DNA of 64,000 nt from SXNM01 sp964586155 (GCA_964586155.1 CAZPHC010000019.1:50735-114734); one strand, 5' to 3'. Positions 9,372 to 18,511 are shown, numbered from the stretch's first letter. The notes: generated by a model from the sequence alone, not told the origin. Numbers and translations: made by a program.

Positions 9372-9405
9372 CCTCCGTGATGGGGTTGCAACCCCACTAC
9401 GGAGG
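9372..9405 (-). promoter_or_regulatory. 34-bp interrupted palindrome covering the Shine-Dalgarno of the 9363 gene
   Basis: Outer arms CCTCCGT/ACGGAGG enclose a perfect 14-bp palindrome GGGGTTGCAACCCC, symmetric about 9388/9389. On the - strand the promoter-distal arm reads ACGGAGG, which is the ribosome-binding site eight bases before the ATG at 9363. The transcript could therefore fold and hide its own ribosome site; alternatively this is a DNA operator for the encoded protein. Confidence 0.6.
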
Positions 9406-9459
9406 AGTCCCGGATCTTGAGCCCCGCGACCTGCGATTGGTCCCGAAAACCGGGGGCAG

Positions 9460-11055
9460 CTAGACTTCTCCCGGTTCCGTCCCAGGGCCGAACCGCGAGA
9501 AGTCGATTAGTTCAAGCGCCTTTCGGGCAGCGGTGTGGGCAACGACGAACCGGGGCTCTCGCAGCAGCCGGACCAAGGCGTCTACATCGTCAGCGTCCGA
9601 TGCCGCTTCCGCCAGCAGGCGTGCCCAGTACTTCTCGTCGTCCGGGGGAAGGGTCAGCTCCCCGTCCAGGAGCTTCTCTATCGCGTCGCCGACCGGCCGA
9701 GAGAAGGTCGCAACCTCCCTGATCAGGCGCTTGTTCTCCTCGTCCTCGGGATCTCGCCCGCCTCCAATCCGGCTCGCTAGTCCGTCACGCTTGTCGTCCG
9801 CCGCCGTCTCCGCCTCGTCCATTCGGCGCACAAGCGGATGGTCCGCCCCAAGCGCCCTGCCTTCCCGCATCGCGGTCAGCCCGGCCACGAGGTCTTGGGC
9901 GCGGCGTCTTTGCGCGCCGCTCCCGAGACGGGCAGATCGTCCTACCAGTGCTTCCAGTTGGCCGAGATCGTCGCAGTTCCGCAGAAGGAACCAGTATGGC
10001 GCGGCGGTTCCGGGGTCCTTCACTGCGGCCAGCGCCAACGGCCACATCCGGTGAGCGGTGCGATCTTGGGCGTCGTCGAGGCCACCGGCAACGACGACCC
10101 TGAACACATCGAGCACGAGGTCCCGACCAGGCAGGCTCAGGCTGCCTTGTTCCAGGCGGCCATTTGCGAGAGCACTGGCTGCGTACCACTGATCTCGGAT
10201 GTCCACCAACGCCGCACGCAGACGGTGCGGCGCTATGGGAATGGCGCCCGGGGCATTGGGGGCTACAACGACAGGTTGGGCGTTTGCACCACCACGCACC
10301 CGCTGGAGAGCCACCGGCAGCGCACGCCCGAGATGACGGACCAGCAAATCGATGTCGTTGTTGTTGGGGGTCACGGAGACTCGCTCGAAGGCACCAAGCC
10401 ACTCGGGGGCTTCCTCCGTCACCTCGGGCAAGAGCAGGTACACGGCGAGCACATCGTCCCGCCCTGCCTGCCCCCCATCGACCCGACGCACAAGCTCGTC
10501 GAGCAGTACTGCCCGCTCAGGTCGGTAGGGCGGCGGCTCGGGAACCACGTCCAGGTACGGGCGCATCTTGCTGGACTGGCGTAGCACCTTGAGGAAGGCG
10601 GCGACGGCTGCGGCCAGCTCAAGGCATACATCGCGCCCAAGGCCGAAGGCCCCGTGCAGGGCGGCCGCCCTCGCAGCAACGAGGGGCGTGAAGCCCGCCG
10701 TCGCATCCTCCAGTGCTTGCCGATGGGCCGGAGCATCATCCACGCCCTGAACGAGGAAGGCGGAGGCAGGCACCCGTTCGCGTACCAGGCGTCGAAACTC
10801 GGTTAGGATCTGGCGGCCAGTCTTGTACCGTGAGGCGTCTACGCGAAGCGCGCCCTCTCCTCCGACCTGGACGAGGCAGGCGCTCATCCCAAGTTCGGCG
10901 GCCGTGCCCAGCAGACCGACGACCGGGACGCACTCGACGTGTTCCGCGCGCGTCTTCGCCCACGTCTTGTAGGCCAGGGCGGAGAGCGCGAGATCGAGGC
11001 AGTGGCAAGAGCCCTCCAAGAACCGGATCGTGTTCGCTCGCAGCAGCTTCGGCAC
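9460..11055 (-). CDS. Unknown 531-aa protein downstream of the type I restriction genes
   Basis: No family is recognised. Visible features are an N-terminal helical segment (residues 1-70, including FLEGSCHCLDLALSALAY) and a central SVTPNNNDIDLLVRHLGRALP segment near 235. A long Ala/Leu/Arg-rich helical C-terminal half follows, with KRDGLASRIGGGRDPEDEENKR near 415. There are no membrane segments, Walker motifs or clear nuclease motif. It starts 61 bp after the hsdS stop on the same strand, so it is probably the last gene of the restriction operon. A role as an accessory or backup defence gene is inferred from position only. Confidence 0.6.
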   Translation of the reverse strand: MPKLLRANTIRFLEGSCHCLDLALSALAYKTWAKTRAEHVECVPVVGLLGTAAELGMSACLVQVGGEGALRVDASRYKTGRQILTEFRRLVRERVPASAFLVQGVDDAPAHRQALEDATAGFTPLVAARAAALHGAFGLGRDVCLELAAAVAAFLKVLRQSSKMRPYLDVVPEPPPYRPERAVLLDELVRRVDGGQAGRDDVLAVYLLLPEVTEEAPEWLGAFERVSVTPNNNDIDLLVRHLGRALPVALQRVRGGANAQPVVVAPNAPGAIPIAPHRLRAALVDIRDQWYAASALANGRLEQGSLSLPGRDLVLDVFRVVVAGGLDDAQDRTAHRMWPLALAAVKDPGTAAPYWFLLRNCDDLGQLEALVGRSARLGSGAQRRRAQDLVAGLTAMREGRALGADHPLVRRMDEAETAADDKRDGLASRIGGGRDPEDEENKRLIREVATFSRPVGDAIEKLLDGELTLPPDDEKYWARLLAEAASDADDVDALVRLLREPRFVVAHTAARKALELIDFSRFGPGTEPGEV

Positions 11056-11116
11056 GGTCGCGTCCTCCCCTCAGAACCAGGCGCAGCAACGCCGGGCCAG
11101 CAGTTGTACCGCTGAC

Positions 11117-12802
11117 CTAGCTCTCCAAGTGGTGCACGGCGGCGGCAGCGAAGGCGTCGTGCGCCGTGGTCCTGTCGGCCAGGTGCTTCTCCAGCCGGTC
11201 GAGCAGGCCCATCAACTCATCGACCCGGGTGACGATGCGCTTCTGCTCTGCCGGAGGGGGCACCGGGAGCGGCATCCGCTCCAGAACCGCCTTGCCCAGG
11301 GTTGGAACCCCCGTGTTGGAGTTCATCTCGTCCAAGAGCCACTGTACGACGCTGTCGGGTCGCAGGAGCCACAGCAAGCACCTGGGGACGGCGTCGGAGT
11401 GGACCTTCACAACGAAGACGGTGTGGCTGAACGTGAAGCGCCCATCTCTCGGCGCGGGTCGGGCCAGCCCCAGTCGGCCCTTGCGGGCAAAGATGATGTC
11501 GGTCGGGGCGAAGTCGCAGAGGTCACGCTGGAACTCCCAGAACGACTCAGGCACGGACTTGTCTGCGGTTCGCTTGTCCCACCCCTCGATGCCGTCGAAC
11601 TCCCGCGTCGAAAGAAGGGGGACGCCGTCCGGCACATAGTCCGGGTAGCGGTGACTCGGGTTTGGATCGAGCACCGTGACCAGATCCTGGGTGCGTGCCC
11701 ACACCCAGCCCTCCGGCACCTCAAACGGAACCTCGTCGTCGGACACCGGGGGCAACGGCTTCGGCCTGCCGATCTTCTTCTCCTTGACCAGCCGCGCCTT
11801 CTCGGCCGCGATGCGCTCCAGCAGCACGCTGGCCGGCTCGTCGCCCGGGTCCTGCGGCACCAGCCGCCCGCGCACGGCGAGCTGGAGCACGGTCTGCCGC
11901 AGCGGGTCCACGTCGGCGGGGTCGGTGAACAGGTCGTCCATCTGCTCGGCCACCCGTCCCCACGCGACCTCGACCTCCTCGGGGGTGTCGGCGTCCCGAA
12001 GCGCGGCGAGCGCGGCGTCCCGCAGAGCGGCGCGGGTGGCCTCGCGGGCGTTCCGGGCGGCCTCCAGCCGGTCGAGCAGGCTCATCAGCTCATCGACCCG
12101 GGCGACGATGCGCTTCTGCTCGGCGAGGGGGGGGACGGGAATCGGGATCTGGACCATCTTGGCCTGGGTCAGCTTCAGCCGCGTCGTTCCAGTGACCAGA
12201 CCGTCGTAGTCCGTCTGGTTCAAGACGTTGCAGAGGTAGCCGTTGAGCGCACCAAGACCGCGCAGGGCGTGTGCGTGGTTGTTCACCCAGAACTTCCCAG
12301 ACACGATGTAGGCGACGTGCTTGCCAGCTTTGAAGAACGGTGCCCCGTCCTCACCGAGCAGGACGAGTTCCTCGTCGAAGATGTAGTCGTCGATCCAGCC
12401 GGCCTGCTGGGTGGCACCGTAGTAGGGGTAGAGCTGGTCGAGTGCCTTGCCAGCCGTTCTGGCATCACGGTCAGCCGACTTGATGGGCTCCCGCTTGAAG
12501 TCCAAGACGGCGACGAGATCGCCGAGGGGAGCCCAGCACCAGGTATCTGGAACCTGGTGCGGCTCGTTGCCCGGAGGAATGGGGTGCGCCCGTTTCGACT
12601 TCGGAAGCTCCTTGGCGCGCACCGCACGCTTTATCTCCGCGAGCGACGCTGCCACCTGCACACTGGCCGGCTGATCGTCCGGGTCCTGCGGCACTAGCTT
12701 CCCGCGCACGGCGAGCTGGAGCACCAGCTCGCGGAGCCGCGTCACACCGTCCGGGGCCTCGGCCAGCGTGTCGAAGGCCGCGATGAGATCCTGGGGCGTC
12801 AT
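11117..12802 (-). CDS. hsdS: Type I restriction enzyme specificity subunit HsdS
   Basis: HsdS recognises the bipartite DNA target for the HsdR/HsdM complex. The 561-aa product has two target-recognition domains. Each ends in the conserved linker PPLAEQKRIVARVDELMSLL (about residues 226-245) or PPPAEQKRIVTRVDELMGLL (about 520-540), followed by a coiled coil. Internal repeats LRELVLQLAVRGKLVPQDP and LRQTVLQLAVRGRLVPQDP precede each domain. The ATG at 12802 overlaps the hsdM stop as ATGA. The reading frame is open further upstream into hsdM, but that part is antisense-like shadow. Confidence 0.92.
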   Translation of the reverse strand: MTPQDLIAAFDTLAEAPDGVTRLRELVLQLAVRGKLVPQDPDDQPASVQVAASLAEIKRAVRAKELPKSKRAHPIPPGNEPHQVPDTWCWAPLGDLVAVLDFKREPIKSADRDARTAGKALDQLYPYYGATQQAGWIDDYIFDEELVLLGEDGAPFFKAGKHVAYIVSGKFWVNNHAHALRGLGALNGYLCNVLNQTDYDGLVTGTTRLKLTQAKMVQIPIPVPPLAEQKRIVARVDELMSLLDRLEAARNAREATRAALRDAALAALRDADTPEEVEVAWGRVAEQMDDLFTDPADVDPLRQTVLQLAVRGRLVPQDPGDEPASVLLERIAAEKARLVKEKKIGRPKPLPPVSDDEVPFEVPEGWVWARTQDLVTVLDPNPSHRYPDYVPDGVPLLSTREFDGIEGWDKRTADKSVPESFWEFQRDLCDFAPTDIIFARKGRLGLARPAPRDGRFTFSHTVFVVKVHSDAVPRCLLWLLRPDSVVQWLLDEMNSNTGVPTLGKAVLERMPLPVPPPAEQKRIVTRVDELMGLLDRLEKHLADRTTAHDAFAAAAVHHLES

Positions 12803-14337
12803 CCTGCGGCCCCCTCGCCGGCCAGGGCCGCTGCGAGCACCTGGCGCAGCTCCTCCCGAAGCGCCGCCGCCGCCGCCTTCTCCTTCTCGAACCGGACCAG
12901 CAGGTCGTCGGGGTCCTCGTGGTTCGTGCCCGGGGCGTTGGGGTTGCTGATGTCGAGGTTGAAGCCGCGCTCGCGGATCTGGTCGAGCGTGACCTTCCAG
13001 GACAGCTCCGACTCCTTGCGGTCCTCCCACCACGCCTTCTCGGGCTCGAACTCCTCGATTCGCATCGGCTTGGTCTTCGAGTAGCTCTTGTACCCGGCGG
13101 GGTACGGGTGCTCGTAGTACCAGACCTCGGTGGTGGGCCTGCCCTTCTCGAAGAACAGCACGTTGGTCTTGATGCTCGTGTACGGCGCGAACACGCCCTT
13201 GGGCAGCCGGACGATGGTGTGCAGGTCGCACTCGGCCAGCAGGCGCTCCTTGATGCGCGTCTTGACGCCCTCGCCGAACAGGGTGCCGTCCGGCAGCACC
13301 ACCGCCGCCCGGCCCCCGGGCTTGAGCAGCTCCATGATGAGGACCAGGAACAGGTCCGCCGTCTCCCGGGTGCGGAAGTCGGCGGGGAAGTTGTTCTCGA
13401 TGCCGTCCTCCTCCATGCCGCCGAACGGGGGGTTCGTGACCACCACGTCCACGCGGTCGCGCATGGTGATGTCCCGCAGCGGACGCGAGAGCGTGTTGTC
13501 GTGGACCACGCCGGTCGGCACGTCGATACCGTGGACGATCATGTTGGTGACGCACAACAAGTGCGGCAGCGGCTTCTTCTCGACGCCCCGGACGCCGACC
13601 TGGAGTTGCTCCTCCTGCTCGGGCGTCTTCACGTCTTGCTTGCGGATGTGCTCAATGGCGCAGGCCAGAAAGCCGCCCGTGCCGCACGCAGGGTCGAGGA
13701 TCGTCTCACCGAGCCGGGGGTTCACCATGTCCACGGCGAACTGCGTGACCGCCCGTGGGGTGTAGTATTCGCCCGCGTTGCCCGCGCCCTGGAGATCCTT
13801 GAGGATCTTCTCGTACAGGTCGCCGAACAGGTGCCGGTTGGTGGCGTCGTTGAAGTCGATGTCGGCCTGCATCTTGTTGATGACCTGCCGCAGCAGGGTG
13901 CCCGACTTCATGTACTGGTAGGCGTCCGCGAACACGCCCTTGACCAGCAGCCGGCGACGCCGGAGCGCCCGGGCGGCCCGGGCATCGGCGTCGTCGCCAT
14001 CGATCCTGGGGCCGACCTCCATCCCCTTGAGCGCCGGGAACAGGGTGTTGTTGGCGAAGTCGAGCAGCTTGTCGCCCGTGACGCCCTCGGGGTCGGTGGC
14101 CCAGGCGCTCCAGCGCAGGTCGGCAGCCTTCCGCGTCTCCCCAGCTTCCTGCCAGGTGACGTTCATCAAGGGGGACACGATGTCCCCCTCCATCGCTTCT
14201 CGTTCCTGCTCCCGGTCGTCCCAGATTTTCAGGAACAGCAGCCAGACCAACTGCCCGATGCGCTGGGCGTCACCATCGACACCCACGTCCTTCCGCATGA
14301 TGTCCTGGATGGACTTGATCGTCGTCGATAGGGACAC
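12799..14337 (-). CDS. hsdM: Type I restriction-modification methyltransferase HsdM
   Basis: HsdM is a 512-aa N6-adenine methyltransferase. It has an N-terminal helical HsdM domain (residues 1-150), SAM motif I DPACGTGGFLACA near 218 and the catalytic NPPFGG near 305, and AGEYYTPRAVTQ typical of the family. The start is GTG at 14337, preceded by AGAGGT; it gives the common MSLSTTIKSIQDIMRKD N-terminus. It is coupled to hsdS by ATGA and follows the Mrr-like gene by 36 bp. Confidence 0.95.
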   Translation of the reverse strand: MSLSTTIKSIQDIMRKDVGVDGDAQRIGQLVWLLFLKIWDDREQEREAMEGDIVSPLMNVTWQEAGETRKAADLRWSAWATDPEGVTGDKLLDFANNTLFPALKGMEVGPRIDGDDADARAARALRRRRLLVKGVFADAYQYMKSGTLLRQVINKMQADIDFNDATNRHLFGDLYEKILKDLQGAGNAGEYYTPRAVTQFAVDMVNPRLGETILDPACGTGGFLACAIEHIRKQDVKTPEQEEQLQVGVRGVEKKPLPHLLCVTNMIVHGIDVPTGVVHDNTLSRPLRDITMRDRVDVVVTNPPFGGMEEDGIENNFPADFRTRETADLFLVLIMELLKPGGRAAVVLPDGTLFGEGVKTRIKERLLAECDLHTIVRLPKGVFAPYTSIKTNVLFFEKGRPTTEVWYYEHPYPAGYKSYSKTKPMRIEEFEPEKAWWEDRKESELSWKVTLDQIRERGFNLDISNPNAPGTNHEDPDDLLVRFEKEKAAAAALREELRQVLAAALAGEGAAG

Positions 14338-14373
14338 GGTGTAGACCTCTTGGTAGCTGCCCTGGGCGTCGGC

Positions 14374-15159
14374 TCAGTGGGTTGCCGAGTCGTCGGCGTC
14401 CGGGTGGTTGTTCGGTTCGTTGAAGGGCGACAGGCTGACCTGCTTGGCGAGGCGGGACACCTCTTCGTTGCCCTCGATGACGACGACCTGGGCCTCGGCT
14501 GCCTCACGGCGCTGGCCGCCTGTGAGCCGCCCGGTCGTCACGAAGATGCCGAGGTCCACCCTGCGGGCGAAGCAGCCTGCGAGGAACTTCAGCCACTCCT
14601 TCTCGGAGGGCGCGTTGTCCTGTGCGTGCAGCTTGACCTGCACTCCCACCACGCGAGGCTGGCCCGGTTCGGGCCGCAGGCGCGTACCCAGGAGGTCGAG
14701 GCCGCGCTCCTGCTGCTTGTGGACGCCCTGGTGATACCAGGCGTGCTCTGGGTAGACGCCCTTCATCATCGACAGGATGTACTTCTCGAAGCCCAGGGCG
14801 GCGGCGTGCATGGTGGGAACGGCGATCTCGGCGCCCCCTGCGTCGGTTACCTCCTCCTGGCCCTCACCTTCAGCGACATCCGCCTTCAAGAACTCCTGAC
14901 CCTCCGCCGTGATGTGCCACCCCGGCTTGCCCTTGTCGTAAGCGAGGACGAGCCCGGCCTTCACCGCGTCGCGGTTGATGTAGGAACGGAGCGTTGCTCG
15001 GCCCTGCTGAGACAGTGTGTGGGGCTCCATCGCTCCCTCGATGGCGGCGTAGATGTCGGGCATCAACCCGACCCCGCCATGAGCGACCATCGCCTCCAGG
15101 GCGATGCGAAGCTGCTGGTTCGCGCTGAGGCCCGCTTCGGCTCCGGTCATCGCACCCAT
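14374..15159 (-). CDS. Mrr-like restriction endonuclease (type IV-type) inside the type I operon
   Basis: This 261-aa protein has an N-terminal winged-helix part (about residues 10-95, ending GWHITAEGQEFLKAD) and a C-terminal Mrr-cat domain. The latter shows GLDLLGT (catalytic Asp), VVGVQVK (QxK) and GIFVTTGRLTGGQRREA, the usual Mrr order. Mrr enzymes cut methylated or otherwise modified DNA. The ATG at 15159 has GGGAGG upstream. It sits between hsdR and hsdM in the same orientation, 12 bp after hsdR. Whether it is active together with the modified host DNA is unknown. Confidence 0.78.
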   Translation of the reverse strand: MGAMTGAEAGLSANQQLRIALEAMVAHGGVGLMPDIYAAIEGAMEPHTLSQQGRATLRSYINRDAVKAGLVLAYDKGKPGWHITAEGQEFLKADVAEGEGQEEVTDAGGAEIAVPTMHAAALGFEKYILSMMKGVYPEHAWYHQGVHKQQERGLDLLGTRLRPEPGQPRVVGVQVKLHAQDNAPSEKEWLKFLAGCFARRVDLGIFVTTGRLTGGQRREAAEAQVVVIEGNEEVSRLAKQVSLSPFNEPNNHPDADDSATH

Positions 15160-15171
15160 GGTTGCCTCCCA

Positions 15172-17505
15172 TCAACGCGCCACCCGGTACAACTCGACCT
15201 CAAGCTCGCGGACGGCGGCCAAGTAGCCGTCGCGCCCCCCGAAGTGCTTGATGAGTTGCACGGGGGTGCCCAGGGCCGACAGGGGCTGCACGCGCAGCAC
15301 TGCCGGGTCCTCGACGGGGGCCAGCCCCTCGTCGGCGTACTTGTCGAGCAAGGCGTCGAGGACGGCGCGGGCCTGGTCGCCGTACTTGGTGAACACGTCC
15401 CGCTTCTTCACGTTCTCGGCCCGCTCGCGGCGGGTCAGCGGGGGTCGGTCGTAGACGACGTGGCAGATGAGGTCGAAGGCGTCGAGGTCCGAACCCACCT
15501 GCTCGCGAAGCTCCTCGAACAGGACTCCTTGCTCGCGTAGTTCTTCAATGACGGCGGCCTTGCGCTCCGCCCCTGTCCATCGACGCAGGAAGTCGTCCAG
15601 GGAGGCGAACTGCTGCTGCACTGTCTCCTTGGTGAAGTCGGTCAGCGCCTCGGTGATGAGCTTGCCGTCCTTGCCGTAGTATTGGACGCGCTCGGCCACC
15701 ACCGACACGGTGACGCCGCTGACGACGTACTTCGTAGTGCCCGGCGGAGGAGGTGGCGGAGGTTCCGGTGGCTCCGGGCCGACGGGGGGCTCGGGCGGAA
15801 TCGGGGGGTCTTCTGGCCCAGGCTCGTAGATAATCTCGGGTTCACCGTCGAAGTCTGGGTCGGCGAACAACTCGGTCGCCTTCTTGAAGTCCATGATGGT
15901 GAACCAGAGCTTCCCGGCGTCCTCGTGGATGCGGGTGCCCCGGCCCACGATCTGCTTGAACTCGATCATCGACTCGATGCGCTGGTCGAGCACGATGACC
16001 TTGCATGTCTTGGCGTCCACCCCCGTGGTCAGGAGCTTCGAGGTGGTGGCGATGACGGGGTATAGCTTTTCAGGGTGGATGAAGTTGTCGAGTTGTCCCT
16101 TGCCCTCGTCGTTGTCCCCGGTGATGCGGACGATGAACTTCGAGGTGTTGCCCTTCTCGTGGGGCATCTGCTTCGCGACCTCGTTGGCCAGGGCCGACCT
16201 CATCCGCTCGGCGTGATCGATGTTCTCGCAGAACACGATGGTCTTGCCGTAGGGGTCGGTGCCCGCCAGGTAGGTGACGATCTTCTCGGCGACCCTCTTG
16301 GTGCGCTCGTTGAGCACGAGCACCCTGTCCATGTCCTTCTGGTTGTAGACCCGATCCTCGATCTCGTGGCCCAGGTCGTCGGTCATCCCCTTGGGGGGCC
16401 GCCACCCTTGCAGGTCGCGGTCGAGGTCGATGCGGACCACCTTGTAGGGGGCGAGGAAGCCGTCGTCGATGCCCTGCTTGAGGCTGTACTCGTAGACGGG
16501 ATCGCCGAAGTAGGTGAGCGTGGAGACTTGCCGCGTCTCCTTGGGGGTTGCGGTCAAGCCCACCTGAATCGCGGCCTCGAAGTAGTCTAGGATCTCGCGC
16601 CAGGCGCTGTCGTCGCGGGCGCTGCCCCGATGGCACTCGTCGATGACCACCATGTCGAAGAAGTCGGGGGAGAACTGCTTGTAGACGTTCTTCTCTTCCT
16701 CCGTGCCGGTCACCGCCTGGTAGAGCGCGAGGTAGACCTCGTAGCTCGGGTCCATGTTGCGGTTCTGCACCTTGGTCATGACCGAACCGAAGGGCTTGAA
16801 GTCGTTCTGGATGGTCTGGTCAGCCAGGATGTTCCTGTCCACCAGGAACAGCACCCGCTTCACCTTCTCCGCCTTCCAGAGCCGCCACATGATCTGGAAG
16901 ACCGTCAGGGTCTTGCCCGTGCCGGTGGCCATGACGAGGAGGACGCGCCGTTGTCCTTGGGCGATGGCCTCCACCGTCCGCTGGACGGCGATCCGCTGGT
17001 AGTACCGGGGCTCCTTGCCGCCTGGGTCGTCGTAGTAGGGCTGCCTGGCCAGCTTGTCGGCGTCGTCGGCCAACCCCTTCCAGGCGCGATAGCGGTTCCA
17101 GAGTTCGTCGGGGGACGGGAACTCGTCGAGGGCGATCTGCTTCTCGACGGGGGTGGAGAGGCCCGTCCGGTCATGGAACAGGAAGGCGTCACCGTTCGAG
17201 GAGAAGACGAAGGGCACGTCGAGCGTGGTCGCGTAGGCGATGGCCTGCTGCATCCCCCCACCGACCGGATGGTTGTTGTCCTTGGCCTCGACGACAGCGA
17301 GGGGGAGGTTGTTCTGGTAGAACAGCAGGTAGTCTGCCCGCTTTTGCTTGCCCCGGCTGGCCAGCTTGCCGCGCACGATCACCCGCCCGGCGGTGAAGCT
17401 GTACTCACGCCGAACCTGGGCGTGCTTGTCCCACCCGGCCGCGACGATGGCGGGCGTGATGTAGTTCTGGCAGATCTCGGTCTCGTTCAGGTCCTTCTTG
17501 CTCAT
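15172..17505 (-). CDS. hsdR: Type I restriction enzyme endonuclease/translocase subunit HsdR
   Basis: HsdR is the 777-aa motor-nuclease subunit. The N-terminal PD-(D/E)XK nuclease is visible as ADYLLFYQNNLPLAVVEAK (about residues 57-75). The superfamily 2 helicase part has MATGTGKT near 192, DECHRGSARDD near 289, and motif VI region IVGRGTRIHED near 508. A Pro-rich linker (about 555-585) precedes a C-terminal domain. It starts with ATG at 17505, overlapping the stop of the upstream HTH gene as ATGA. Confidence 0.95.
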   Translation of the reverse strand: MSKKDLNETEICQNYITPAIVAAGWDKHAQVRREYSFTAGRVIVRGKLASRGKQKRADYLLFYQNNLPLAVVEAKDNNHPVGGGMQQAIAYATTLDVPFVFSSNGDAFLFHDRTGLSTPVEKQIALDEFPSPDELWNRYRAWKGLADDADKLARQPYYDDPGGKEPRYYQRIAVQRTVEAIAQGQRRVLLVMATGTGKTLTVFQIMWRLWKAEKVKRVLFLVDRNILADQTIQNDFKPFGSVMTKVQNRNMDPSYEVYLALYQAVTGTEEEKNVYKQFSPDFFDMVVIDECHRGSARDDSAWREILDYFEAAIQVGLTATPKETRQVSTLTYFGDPVYEYSLKQGIDDGFLAPYKVVRIDLDRDLQGWRPPKGMTDDLGHEIEDRVYNQKDMDRVLVLNERTKRVAEKIVTYLAGTDPYGKTIVFCENIDHAERMRSALANEVAKQMPHEKGNTSKFIVRITGDNDEGKGQLDNFIHPEKLYPVIATTSKLLTTGVDAKTCKVIVLDQRIESMIEFKQIVGRGTRIHEDAGKLWFTIMDFKKATELFADPDFDGEPEIIYEPGPEDPPIPPEPPVGPEPPEPPPPPPPGTTKYVVSGVTVSVVAERVQYYGKDGKLITEALTDFTKETVQQQFASLDDFLRRWTGAERKAAVIEELREQGVLFEELREQVGSDLDAFDLICHVVYDRPPLTRRERAENVKKRDVFTKYGDQARAVLDALLDKYADEGLAPVEDPAVLRVQPLSALGTPVQLIKHFGGRDGYLAAVRELEVELYRVAR

Positions 17506-17705
17506 GAGACCGAGTGCCCTCCTCCGTCAGTAGCCCCGCCGTCGCGGACCCAATGGTCCACCTCGCTGAGCTTGAGCCTCCAGAACCGTCCGGCCCGGTG
17601 GGCAGGCAGGCCCCTCTTGTCGATCCACCGGCGCACGGTGTCCTTGGACACGGCAAGGTGTTCAGCCACCACTTCGATGGTGACCCAGGGTTCGCTGTCG
17701 GGCAT
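17502..17705 (-). CDS. Excisionase/MerR-type HTH DNA-binding protein
   Basis: This 67-aa protein is almost entirely one winged-helix DNA-binding motif: WVTIEVVAEHLAVSKDTVRRW, then IDKRGLPAHRAGRFWRLKLSE, as in HTH_17 excisionase-family proteins. It is the first gene of the restriction operon and overlaps hsdR by 4 bp (ATGA). It could be a control protein that delays restriction, or a relic recombination directionality factor of the element. Confidence 0.78.
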   Translation of the reverse strand: MPDSEPWVTIEVVAEHLAVSKDTVRRWIDKRGLPAHRAGRFWRLKLSEVDHWVRDGGATDGGGHSVS

Positions 17706-18043
17706 CGCTGACTCCGAGCCTCTTCGTCAGACCAGCAGTGTCGCTTTGCGGGCTCATCGCGGTCAATGCCCGCTGGTGCCTACTGGTCTCAACTGGGAGC
17801 CTGTTGGGAGCTACCTCTTGTCCGAGGGGACCGGCCGCACGGGCACCGGCTCGGCCATCAGGCGTTGAAGGCGGCCGTGTCCGGGGGCTGCCTGGGATGG
17901 TCGTGCGGCCCGAACTCCCGCGTAATGTTGGATCGCGTCCTGCGAAGGTGACAGGGAGGCAACCGATGCTCGGGTGGTCGGTAGCAGGGCTCGGGTGGCG
18001 TGATGGCCGGGTCGGAGCCGCAAAGCACCGAGCGAGCAAGGAT

Positions 18044-18072
18044 TGAGCCCTTACTCATGTCGGCTTCTATGG
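18044..18072 (+). repeat. 29-bp direct repeat, copy 1
   Basis: The sequence starting TGAGCCCTTACTCATG and ending CTTCTATGG is repeated exactly at 18153-18181. The 497 bases from 17706 to 18202 hold no convincing gene; this repeat pair is the only clear structure. Confidence 0.75.
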
Positions 18073-18152
18073 AGCATCGTATCTTGCCCCCGCGTCCGCA
18101 CCGGGCACGGCAGCCAGGGCGGCATGACCATGGCCAGTTCGGTGGAAGAACC

Positions 18153-18181
18153 TGAGCCCTTACTCATGTCGGCTTCTATGG
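18153..18181 (+). repeat. 29-bp direct repeat, copy 2
   Basis: Exact copy of 18044-18072, 109 bp downstream, ending just before the integrase remnant. It could mark a deletion or insertion junction or a recombinase-binding pair. Confidence 0.75.
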
Positions 18182-18202
18182 CGGATCATTTCTTCCTTCT
18201 GA

Positions 18203-18511
18203 CGTGCCCCCCAAGTTCACTCCAAGCGTAGTGGAGGTCTGCCCTACGTCGCCAGCCCCAAGTCGCCGAGCCCCATTGCCCGGCTGAACTCCGCTGGCGC
18301 GCGGTTCAAGTTCCACGACGTTCGCAAGGCGATGGCCGACCGCCTCCGCAACAGCGGGGTCGCGGTCGACGTCTACCGCAAGATGATGGGACACTCGCCC
18401 ATCACGGGGCTGAAGCACTACGCCATCGTGGACAACGACGACCTGCGGGATGCCCACCAGGCCGGACTGGCCAACGGGCGCAAGCGGAGGCGGAAGCCCA
18501 CGAAGCCGTAG
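18203..18511 (+). pseudogene. Tyrosine recombinase (integrase), 3' remnant 1
   Basis: An open frame without a start codon encodes the last part of a phage-type integrase. The catalytic C-terminal motifs are present: RFKFHDVRKAMADRLRNSG (HxxR), MMGHSPITGLKHYAIVDN (GHS histidine and the Tyr nucleophile) and a Lys/Arg-rich tail ending at TAG 18509-18511. A stop codon at 18200-18202 and the missing N-terminal two thirds (including the first catalytic Arg) mean it is inactive. It probably drove integration of the first island element into ychF. Confidence 0.85.

Noticed and set aside
12803..13555. Upstream extension of the hsdS frame
   Set aside because: The frame stays open but is an out-of-frame reading of hsdM; the ATG at 12802 overlaps the hsdM stop and gives the family N-terminus.
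17738..18046. Small open frames between the HTH gene and the integrase relic
   Set aside because: Neither strand gives a domain, good start context or consistent codon use.
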